From NCBI RefSeq assembly GCF_900187615.1, contig NZ_FYDO01000044.1, forward strand, positions 1 to 36,304: a stretch of DNA of 36,304 bases, written 5' to 3'. A program made the translations under genes and the position numbers. Shown piece after piece: positions 20,125-26,306 of this stretch (within the stretch, counting starts at the first letter, position 1; every line of letters starts with the position of its first letter). This DNA comes from Pseudomonas sp. Irchel s3f7. GTDB taxonomy: Bacteria; Pseudomonadota; Gammaproteobacteria; Pseudomonadales; Pseudomonadaceae. Below the pieces are notes generated by a model. The model did not search any database and had not been told where the DNA came from. It saw only the letters and a list, made by a program, of their open reading frames with translations.

Positions 20125-20240
20125 CTGTAGGCGCGAGCTTGCTCGCGAAGGTCGTCAACGATAACGCTGGGAGCCTGTTGCTACTCGGCGATCTCAGGTT
20201 CATCGTCGGAACGCCGCCCGGAGCAAGCTCGCTCCTACAG
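20125..20240. repeat. REPIN-type double palindrome, spacer class A (copy 3)
   Basis: The left end CTGTAGGCGCGAGCTTGCTC and right end GAGCAAGCTCGCTCCTACAG are inverted. The spacer contains GTCAACGATAACGC, as in the class A copies at 5188 and 13841, but is longer. It lies between dksA and gluQ. Confidence 0.85.
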
Positions 20241-20285
20241 TGATGGCGATTTTAATCGCAACGGGCATCAGCAAATATCAGAAAC

Positions 20286-20315
20286 AAAAACGGAGCGTTC
20301 GCACGCTCCGTTTTT
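20286..20315 (-). terminator. intrinsic terminator of dksA
   Basis: A 13-bp perfect stem (arms 20286-20298 and 20303-20315) with loop TCGC, GC-rich core CGGAGCGT and flanking A and T runs. It begins 15 bases after the dksA stop. Its symmetry would allow it to work on both strands. Confidence 0.93.
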
Positions 20316-20329
20316 CGTTCAAGCCGCAA

Positions 20330-20770
20330 TTATTTGCCGACTTGCTTTTCCTTGATTTCCGCCAGGGTCTTGCAGTCGACACACATGTCGGCAGTAGGGC
20401 GGGCTTCCAGGCGCTTGACGCCAATTTCGACGCCGCAGGATTCGCACCAGCCGTACTCTTCGTCCTCGATCAATTGCAGCGTTTTGTCGATCTTTTTGAT
20501 CAACTTGCGCTCACGATCGCGGGCTCGCAGTTCGAGGGCGAACTCTTCTTCCTGGCTGGCACGGTCTGCCGGGTCCGGGAAGTTGGCTGCTTCGTCCTTC
20601 ATGTGATCAACCGTACGGTCGACTTCCTGCATCAAGTCCTGTTTCCACTTGTTCAGGACTTTGGTGAAGTGCGCGCGCATGGGCTTGCCCATGTATTCCT
20701 CGCCCTTCACTTCTTTGTAGGGTTCGAAGCCGCTGATCGACTGATTTTGCTGCTTTGCTTGGGTGGACAT
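20330..20770 (-). CDS. dksA: RNA polymerase-binding transcription factor DksA
   Basis: A 146-residue DksA that enters the RNA polymerase secondary channel and acts with ppGpp on stringent control, including repression of rRNA promoters. A coiled-coil region fills the middle (MKDEAANFPDPADRASQEEE). A four-cysteine zinc finger C-x2-C-x17-C-x2-C is seen at CESCGVEIG...MCVDC near the C-terminus, so this is the zinc-containing type and not a C-minus paralogue. The length equals the family norm. It is transcribed away from the aminotransferase gene and ends in a strong terminator. The rRNA promoter at the right end of the window is a typical kind of DksA target. Confidence 0.97.
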   Translation of the reverse strand: MSTQAKQQNQSISGFEPYKEVKGEEYMGKPMRAHFTKVLNKWKQDLMQEVDRTVDHMKDEAANFPDPADRASQEEEFALELRARDRERKLIKKIDKTLQLIEDEEYGWCESCGVEIGVKRLEARPTADMCVDCKTLAEIKEKQVGK

Positions 20771-21104
20771 GAAATAGACCGCCTCTACTCTTGTAATCCA
20801 TCTGCGCAGGATTGCTCCATCACCGACACCTGCCGGCCCTGCGGCTGCAAGCGGGCGAACTTACCAGATCAAATCAGACCGCGCTACTCCCGGATGTCGA
20901 GGCTGCGGCCCGTTGCGCTTTCAAATGCTGATAAAGCGCTGTCTGGTGGCTCTGGAACGCTGCTCAATTATTGATTTTAGTCAAACCTGGGGCGCGCGTT
21001 TGAGTCGTTTGCGGCCGGGGTCATAAGGCCTCTGACCGCTTTAGGCTCTCGCTCGTTCCTGCGCTTGGGTAGAATCGATTTTTTTCCCTGTTGAAGGAAG
21101 GCCC
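20771..21104. other. divergent dksA / aminotransferase intergenic region
   Basis: A 334-base gap that must hold the promoters of dksA and of the aminotransferase-sfsA pair. I see no gene in it. A TAGAAT at about 21070 is the best plus-strand -10 candidate, with a poor -35. Around 20967-20984 an AT-rich patch holds the palindrome TCAATTATTGA and, overlapping its end, an Anr/FNR-like box. No clear dksA promoter was found. Confidence 0.4.
20971..20984. promoter_or_regulatory. candidate Anr/FNR box
   Basis: The sequence TTGATTTTAGTCAA matches the Anr/FNR consensus TTGAT-N4-ATCAA at nine of ten defined positions. It lies about 120 bases before the aminotransferase start. No good -10 box is seen at the distance expected for class II activation, so it may be chance. 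Confidence 0.25.
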
Positions 21105-22277
21105 ATGGCTCAGTCCTACAGTGCCCGCAGTCGTGCGATCGAACCTTTCCATGTGATGGCGCTGCTGGCGCGGGCCAATGAATTGCAGGCGGCCGGCCAC
21201 GATGTGATCCATCTGGAAATCGGCGAGCCGGACTTCACCACAGCCGAACCGATCATTCAGGCCGGCCAGGCTGCGCTGGCATCGGGCCGCACCCGCTACA
21301 CCGCTGCCCGTGGCATTCCCGAGTTGCGTGAGGCGATTTCAGGCTTTTATCAGCAGCGCTATGGCTTGAGCATCGATCCACGACGCATCCTCATCACGCC
21401 CGGTGGTTCTGGTGCGTTGTTGCTGGCCAGTGCTTTGCTGGTGGATCCGGGCAAACACTGGTTGTTGGCGGACCCCGGTTACCCGTGCAACCGACATTTC
21501 CTGCGACTGGTTGAGGGCGCCGCACAGTTGGTTCCGGTAGGTCCCGACGTGCGCTATCAACTGACGCCGGACCTGGTCCAGCGTTACTGGGATCACGACA
21601 GCGTTGGCGCGCTGGTGGCGTCTCCGGCTAACCCGACAGGGACGATCCTGACCCGGGATGAGTTGGCCGGGCTGTCTCGTTCGATCAAGGAACGCCACGG
21701 CCATCTGGTCGTGGACGAGATCTATCATGGGCTGACTTACGGCACCGATGCTGCCAGCGTACTGGAAGTCGACAATGACGCCTTTGTGCTGAACAGTTTT
21801 TCGAAGTATTTCGGAATGACCGGTTGGCGTCTGGGTTGGCTGGTGGCGCCCGATGCCGCGGTTGGTGAATTGGAAAAACTCGCGCAGAACCTCTACATAA
21901 GTGCGCCGAGCATGGCTCAGTATGCTGCGCTGGCCTGTTTCGAGCCGGCAACAATCAGCATCCTCGAAGAGCGCCGCGCAGAGTTCGGTCGACGTCGGGA
22001 TTTCTTGCTTCCCGCTTTGCGCGAGTTAGGTTTTGGCATTGCGGTAGAGCCGGAAGGGGCGTTCTATTTGTACGCCGATATCAGCAAATTCGGCGGCGAT
22101 GCCTTCGCGTTCTGTAAGCATTTTCTCGAAACCGAACATGTGGCGTTTACTCCTGGACTGGATTTCGGGCGGTATCAGGCCGGTCATCATGTGCGTTTTG
22201 CCTACACGCAAAATCTTCAGCGCCTGCAGGAGGCGGTCGAGCGTATCGCTCGCGGCTTGCGGAGCTGGCAAGGCTGA
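21105..22277 (+). CDS. PLP-dependent aminotransferase (aspartate aminotransferase-like)
   Basis: A 390-residue fold-type I aminotransferase of class I/II. The cofactor lysine lies in FSKYFGMTGWRLGWL, with SPANPTGT and VVDEIYHGLTYG as the expected pyridoxal-phosphate contacts and the C-terminal VRFAYTQN carrying the substrate-carboxylate arginine. It resembles aspartate or aromatic aminotransferases, but the amino-donor preference cannot be read from sequence. GAAGGA precedes the ATG. The stop TGA overlaps the sfsA start (TGATG), so the two are translated as a coupled pair, away from dksA. Confidence 0.88.
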   Translation: MAQSYSARSRAIEPFHVMALLARANELQAAGHDVIHLEIGEPDFTTAEPIIQAGQAALASGRTRYTAARGIPELREAISGFYQQRYGLSIDPRRILITPGGSGALLLASALLVDPGKHWLLADPGYPCNRHFLRLVEGAAQLVPVGPDVRYQLTPDLVQRYWDHDSVGALVASPANPTGTILTRDELAGLSRSIKERHGHLVVDEIYHGLTYGTDAASVLEVDNDAFVLNSFSKYFGMTGWRLGWLVAPDAAVGELEKLAQNLYISAPSMAQYAALACFEPATISILEERRAEFGRRRDFLLPALRELGFGIAVEPEGAFYLYADISKFGGDAFAFCKHFLETEHVAFTPGLDFGRYQAGHHVRFAYTQNLQRLQEAVERIARGLRSWQG

Positions 22278-22990
22278 TGCGTTTTCATCCTCCACTGGAA
22301 GAAGGTCGACTGATTCGTCGATACAAGCGTTTTCTCGCTGATATCGAAACCGTTAGCGGCGAGTTGCTGACCATTCACTGTCCGAACACCGGATCGATGC
22401 TCAATTGCCAGGTCGAGGGCGGGCAGGTCTGGTTCAGTCGTTCCAACGATCCCAAGCGCAAACTGCCTGGCACCTGGGAAGTCGGCGAAACCCCGCAAGG
22501 GCGGTTGTTCTGTGTGAACACCGCGCGGGCCAATGGATTGATCGAAGAAGCGCTGCGGGCAGGCGTGATCGGCGAGCTCAATGGCTTTACCGGGTTAAAG
22601 CGTGAAGTCGCATACGGTCAGGAAAACAGCCGCATCGATTTTCGCCTCGACTATCCCGAAGGGCCGGCCTATGTCGAAGTCAAAAGCGTAACGCTGGGCT
22701 TCGACGGGACGGCGGTGGCGGCGTTTCCCGATGCGGTGACCCTGCGCGGGGCCAAGCACCTGCGGGAGTTGGCCCATTTAGCCCGGGACGGCATTCGTGC
22801 AGTGCAGTTGTATTGTGTGTGCCTGACTGGCATCGAGTCGGTGCGGCCTGCCGTCGAGATCGATTCAGCGTATGCCGCTGCACTGCGCGAGGCGGTGGCT
22901 TGCGGCGTGGAAGTGTTGGCTTATGGCGTGCGCTTGAGTCATGAGGAAATGGTCGTTGATCGACGCCTGGACGTGTTACTCGGCGATTAA
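22277..22990 (+). CDS. sfsA: DNA/RNA nuclease SfsA (sugar fermentation stimulation protein)
   Basis: A 237-residue SfsA-family protein. The N-terminal OB-like part starts MRFHPPLEEGRLIRRYKRFL, followed by CPNTGSM; the second half is a restriction-endonuclease-like fold with EVKSVTLG and the acidic residues before it (IDFRLDYPEGPAYVEVKS). The name comes from effects on maltose fermentation in E. coli. The family has nuclease-like folds, and the precise role in Pseudomonas is not settled. It overlaps the aminotransferase stop by one base and ends four bases inside the convergent Rieske gene. The length is typical. Confidence 0.94.
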   Translation: MRFHPPLEEGRLIRRYKRFLADIETVSGELLTIHCPNTGSMLNCQVEGGQVWFSRSNDPKRKLPGTWEVGETPQGRLFCVNTARANGLIEEALRAGVIGELNGFTGLKREVAYGQENSRIDFRLDYPEGPAYVEVKSVTLGFDGTAVAAFPDAVTLRGAKHLRELAHLARDGIRAVQLYCVCLTGIESVRPAVEIDSAYAAALREAVACGVEVLAYGVRLSHEEMVVDRRLDVLLGD

Positions 22991-23304
22991 AGGCTGACCC
23001 AGATTCCCTGTTCGTCCTCGCGGCAGGGGATGTTCTTCAGCGATCGTCCCTCGCACGGACCGGCAATGCATTCGCCATCCTCGATCAAGAACAGTGCGCC
23101 GTGGGTCGCGCACTGGATCAGGCTTTGGCTGTTGTCGAGAAACTGATCGGGGTGCCACTCGAGTGAGACGCCACGGTGCGGGCAACGATTAAAGTAGACA
23201 TAAACCTGCCCGCCCCGGCGCACGGCAAACAGTTTCTCTCCCTCGAGTTCGAAACCTCGACTGCTGTCATTGATCAACTCGGCACCCGCGCAAAGCAACT
23301 TCAT
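22987..23304 (-). CDS. Rieske [2Fe-2S] domain protein
   Basis: A 105-residue stand-alone Rieske protein. The cluster motif is complete: CPHRG holds the first Cys-His pair and CATHG the second. It ends EGRSLKNIPCREDEQGIWVSL, a typical end of small Rieske ferredoxin-like proteins resembling NirD or dioxygenase ferredoxins. There is no signal peptide or membrane helix, so it is cytoplasmic. A GAGG lies at good spacing before the ATG. It overlaps the 3' end of sfsA by four bases in convergent orientation. The iron-regulated sRNA prrF lies just upstream, so regulation by iron is plausible but not shown. The electron partner is unknown. Confidence 0.9.
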   Translation of the reverse strand: MKLLCAGAELINDSSRGFELEGEKLFAVRRGGQVYVYFNRCPHRGVSLEWHPDQFLDNSQSLIQCATHGALFLIEDGECIAGPCEGRSLKNIPCREDEQGIWVSL

Positions 23305-23409
23305 CTCAATCCTCTGTTCCGCAACGCGCCGAATATGTCGCGGCTGATTGTTCGAATACTAACAATTATCCAAGGACGGGTTCACGATCTCCGGCACTTT
23401 TGTGCAGAC

Positions 23410-23436
23410 AAAAAAAGACCCGGCAAGAGCCGGGTC
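23410..23436 (-). terminator. intrinsic terminator of prrF
   Basis: Arms 23429-23436 and 23417-23424 (GACCCGGC with GCCGGGTC) form an 8-bp stem with a 4-base loop, followed by seven T on the minus strand. Confidence 0.93.
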
Positions 23437-23523
23437 AAATAACCGTGATTAGCCTGATGAGGAGATAATCTGAGAGTCCGAACCAAGGGCTTTGCAGAAT
23501 ATCGACCAGTCTCGCGACCAGTT
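23410..23523 (-). ncRNA. prrF: PrrF, Fur-repressed small RNA
   Basis: About 114 nt on the minus strand, starting AACTGGTCGCGAG and containing the conserved PrrF core GGACTCTCAGATTATCTCCT followed by CATCAGGCTAATCACGG. It ends in a perfect 8-bp GC terminator stem and a run of seven T. A sigma-70 promoter overlapped by a Fur box lies directly upstream. PrrF RNAs are made under iron starvation and, with Hfq, block translation of mRNAs for iron-rich non-essential proteins (the RyhB counterpart). Only one copy is present here, unlike the tandem prrF1-prrF2 of P. aeruginosa, so a second copy is expected elsewhere. The start was placed from promoter geometry and memory of the family. Confidence 0.93.
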
Positions 23524-23525
23524 GT

Positions 23526-23557
23526 GATAATCATATCGATTCTCATTACCAAGTCAA
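23526..23557 (-). promoter_or_regulatory. prrF promoter with overlapping Fur box
   Basis: The minus strand has -35 TTGACT (23552-23557) and -10 TATGAT (23530-23535) separated by 16 bases, with the start seven bases after the -10. Between and over them lies AATGAGAATCGATATGATTA followed by TCA, a good match to the 19-base Fur consensus built of GATAAT-like units. Fur-iron would occlude the promoter in iron-rich cells. Confidence 0.85.
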
Positions 23558-23680
23558 CAGCTGATTTCCTATTTGCCTGCTCCATGTCGCAGACTTTCGG
23601 CAAGTCTATGAAATCATTGGATTTTGATCTGTCGTTTTCAGTGAATTGATTTGCTTGATCTGTAAGCCAGCGCTCCTCGC

Positions 23681-23953
23681 TCAATTCTTGTGACGCGACG
23701 AGATGGCTTCCAGCTGTTTATTCAGGGCCTCTTTGCGTTCGGCAGGAATGTCATTCCAGTGCACGTCCATCAGGGCGCCTTCTATTGCATACAGCAACAC
23801 CTTGGACGCCCGAAATCCGCGCGTACGCACGGCCCGATAAGCGTCCACCGCCCCCAGGCGACGCAAGTCCGAGGCACTGTGGATGCCTACGGCGTGCAGC
23901 CACTGTGCCGACGTCTTGCCAAGGTTCTTCAGGTGTTGCAGTTCATCATTCAT
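23681..23953 (-). CDS. TfoX/Sxy C-terminal-domain protein
   Basis: A 90-residue protein corresponding to the TfoX C-terminal domain alone. The helix-hairpin-helix-like pattern LKNLGKTSAQWLHAVGIHSASDLRRLGAVDAY, given here as a description of residues 7-38, is diagnostic, followed by a helical tail. In Vibrio and Haemophilus full TfoX/Sxy controls competence; stand-alone C-terminal domains are common in Pseudomonas and have no fixed role. The frame is open to 24124, but AGGAGG sits five bases before the ATG at 23953 and only from there does the sequence look like the family. prrF lies downstream; there is no operon partner. Confidence 0.85.
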   Translation of the reverse strand: MNDELQHLKNLGKTSAQWLHAVGIHSASDLRRLGAVDAYRAVRTRGFRASKVLLYAIEGALMDVHWNDIPAERKEALNKQLEAISSRHKN

Positions 23954-24198
23954 CAAGCCTCCTTGCGATGGCCGAATGCAGATCGTGGGCAAGCATTTGA
24001 GGAGTGTAGCCATCAGTAGGAAAAGCGTGATTGTTTGGTCGTTTTCGACGCAAATGCTTCTAAGGGGCAGAATGGGCTGGAGGGCTGAAAATCCGCGAAT
24101 GCGGCGAAAAACAGCAGGAAACAATGGGCTTTTGCCGGAAAAAGAGACTCAGCGTCCAGCGCGAAGAGAGGGCTGGACTTGTCAGTTTGCGGCCTTGC

Positions 24199-24543
24199 TC
24201 AGCGAGTTCGGTAACGCAGCCGTGTACCGAAATTCATCGACATCAGGATCTCGTCAGCACTGAGCTCGGGGGGGAAGTAGGCGCCGGAAATTTGCGCGTG
24301 GCCCAGGCTCGCACCTTCCAGGTTGGCTTTGCTGAAATCGATGCCGCGCAAGTCGGCGGAACGGAAGTAAGCGTTGCGAAAGTCCACGTCATCGGCGTTG
24401 AGCTCTCGCAGGTCGAGGCCGCGGAAGTCGCCACCGACCATGTCGATTGGGCCATCAGTGGGGCGTTCGCTGTTGAAGCCCCTGATGTCGTCTTTGTGCA
24501 GCAAAGCATAAAGCGGGGTGTCGAGGAGTTTTGGCTGGCTCAT
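24199..24543 (-). CDS. pentapeptide-repeat protein
   Basis: A 114-residue protein with about eight pentapeptide units of the A(D/N)LXX type in the middle (DFRGLDLRELNADDVDFRNA, then YFRSADLRGIDFSKANLEGA). These would form a short right-handed quadrilateral beta helix. Long family members such as MfpA and Qnr mimic DNA and bind gyrase; this one has too few coils for that comparison. The 30 N-terminal residues (DTPLYALLHKDDIRGFN) lie outside the repeats. There is no signal peptide. It lies downstream of the two-domain kinase on the same strand after 90 bases, with a hairpin between. Function is unknown. Confidence 0.85.
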   Translation of the reverse strand: MSQPKLLDTPLYALLHKDDIRGFNSERPTDGPIDMVGGDFRGLDLRELNADDVDFRNAYFRSADLRGIDFSKANLEGASLGHAQISGAYFPPELSADEILMSMNFGTRLRYRTR

Positions 24544-24633
24544 GTCGCATCACCTGTTGGTTTTATGATGCCAGTATAGTGCCACTACTTAACAGCCGTG
24601 AAGCCAGTGGAGGCTCCACGGTTGAAATACTTC

Positions 24634-26190
24634 TTACAGTCCTGGCAGGCGCTGGCGAATTTGCTCAACAACCGTATCGAGGGTCCCGCTTTCATTGGTC
24701 TGGACGCGTTTGCTGCAGAGAATTTCCGCCGGTGTCAGCGCTTCGCGGCTGGCTTGCTGGGCTTCAATAACAGCGAGGGTGGCATCGGACGGGTCTTTCT
24801 TGTCTGCCTGGCGCATGGCCAGCCAGCTTTCGATCACGGCTTGCGGTGCATTGCAGTCGAGGATCAGGAACGGTGCGCCTGTGGCCTCGGCAACTTTCGC
24901 GGCGCTGTCGCGCTGGTCACGCTTGAGGTAAGTGGCGTCGATCACTACCGGGAAACCGGCACGCAGGATGACGTCGGCGATTTCATGCAGTCGGGCATAG
25001 GTCGAAACGCTGGCGTCGGCACTGTAGATACCGGCCTGCACGTCATTCTGGACGGTTTGCTCACCGAACAGGCGCTTGCGCTCAACGTCGGAACGCAGGC
25101 GAATCGCCCCCAGTGCTTCCACCAGGCGCATGGCGACATGGCTCTTGCCGACAGCGGAAACGCCGTGGGTAATGGCCATGAAGCGCGAAGGAATGGTGCT
25201 GTAGCTTTCCGCCAGGTTGGCGTAATTGCGGTACTGGCGCAGGGTGGTCGCGCGCTGCACAGGAGTGGCATCGGCCGGCATGCTGAACAGGGCGACTTTG
25301 GCGCGAACCAGCGCGCGGTAGGCTTTATAGAAGTTCAGCAGTTCGAGGCCACGGTAATCGCCGGTCAGTTCCAGATACTGACTGATGAAACGACGCGCCA
25401 GGCTCTTCAGGCCTCGGTCCTCCAGGTCCATTGCGAGGAAACCGGTGTCGGCATACACGTCAGTGAAGCGAAACGGTTCGTTGAATTCGATGCAGTCGAA
25501 AATGACGACTTTGCCGTCGATCACGGTGGCGTTGCCGAGGTGGATGTCACCGTGGCATTCGCGGATGAAGCCTTCAGCCTTGCGCTGGGCAAACAATGGC
25601 TTGAGGCGCTCGAAGCTGCTTTCGGCCCAGGCTTGCAGCGCGTCGAGTTGCAGCAGATCGGCTTTGTCGCTGAGGAACGGACGGATCTGTTCGAAGTTCT
25701 GCCGTACCGGCGCCATCACGCTGTCCGGGGTGCCGGCGTCGTGCTCGCTCGGGACTTTTGGTGCGCTGAGGTGGAAGCGGGCGATTTGCTCGGCCATTTC
25801 GTCGACATGGGCAGGGGTCAGTTCGCCGTTGGCTTGCAGGGTGCTGAGCAACCCGTTTTGCGCGAACTGGCGCATCTTCAATACGTATTCGATGGCTGGG
25901 CCGTCGCCGCCCAATTGCGGTGCCTCGATGCTGCCGGTGACCGGAAGCACCTCGAGGTACAAGTCGTCGGTCAGGCGCTGGTTCAGGCGCAGCTCTTCGT
26001 TGCAGAAGTGTTCGCGAGCCTCAAGCCCGGTGAAGTCGAGAAAGCCGAAATTGACCGGTTTCTTCACTTTATAGGCGTAGGGGCCTGTGAGCAGAACCCA
26101 GGAGATATGAGTTTCGATGACCTGGAATCCCTCTACCGGATGCGGGTAGAGGGCAGGGTTTTGCAGGGCAGCGATCAGGGACTGGCTCAC
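24634..26190 (-). CDS. two-domain protein: APH-like kinase plus P-loop kinase (AAA family ATPase)
   Basis: A 518-residue fusion. The N-terminal half resembles aminoglycoside phosphotransferase/choline kinase folds: the catalytic loop CHGDIHLGN lies near residue 212 and is followed by a VVIFDCIEF segment with the metal-binding aspartate. The C-terminal half is a small-molecule kinase-like P-loop domain with Walker A HGVSAVGKS near 342-350 and a VVIDATYLKRDQRDS segment, as in gluconate or zeta-toxin-like kinases. The frame is open to ATG 26229, but AAGGA at good spacing precedes the GTG at 26190, so I chose that. Such proteins are annotated bifunctional aminoglycoside phosphotransferase/ATP-binding protein; no substrate is known, and antibiotic resistance should not be assumed. 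It is divergent from mrcB. Confidence 0.83.
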   Translation of the reverse strand: MSQSLIAALQNPALYPHPVEGFQVIETHISWVLLTGPYAYKVKKPVNFGFLDFTGLEAREHFCNEELRLNQRLTDDLYLEVLPVTGSIEAPQLGGDGPAIEYVLKMRQFAQNGLLSTLQANGELTPAHVDEMAEQIARFHLSAPKVPSEHDAGTPDSVMAPVRQNFEQIRPFLSDKADLLQLDALQAWAESSFERLKPLFAQRKAEGFIRECHGDIHLGNATVIDGKVVIFDCIEFNEPFRFTDVYADTGFLAMDLEDRGLKSLARRFISQYLELTGDYRGLELLNFYKAYRALVRAKVALFSMPADATPVQRATTLRQYRNYANLAESYSTIPSRFMAITHGVSAVGKSHVAMRLVEALGAIRLRSDVERKRLFGEQTVQNDVQAGIYSADASVSTYARLHEIADVILRAGFPVVIDATYLKRDQRDSAAKVAEATGAPFLILDCNAPQAVIESWLAMRQADKKDPSDATLAVIEAQQASREALTPAEILCSKRVQTNESGTLDTVVEQIRQRLPGL

Positions 26191-26292
26191 AGGCGATCCT
26201 TCAGAGTCTGGGAAATTCAAGGCGTCCATTATGGCCGCAAGTCCGCTCGACGCAAACCTCGGAGCGCGTCTGTTGAGGATGAATAAAGTGCG

Positions 26293-26298
26293 TATAAT
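26293..26298 (+). promoter_or_regulatory. -10 box immediately before mrcB
   Basis: A perfect TATAAT lies nine bases before the mrcB ATG. The best -35 (TGTTGA, 26271-26276) has a 16-base spacer. Transcription would start near 26305, leaving almost no leader, and no Shine-Dalgarno is visible. Confidence 0.45.
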
Positions 26299-26306
26299 CC
26301 GCCGCC

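Noticed and set aside
23382..23684. A 100-codon minus-strand frame across prrF
   Set aside because: It runs through the prrF terminator and Fur box, which are clear noncoding signals.
24596..24621. Hairpin after the two-domain kinase gene as an intrinsic terminator
   Set aside because: The stem is good (nine of ten pairs) but no T run follows, so I did not list it as a terminator.
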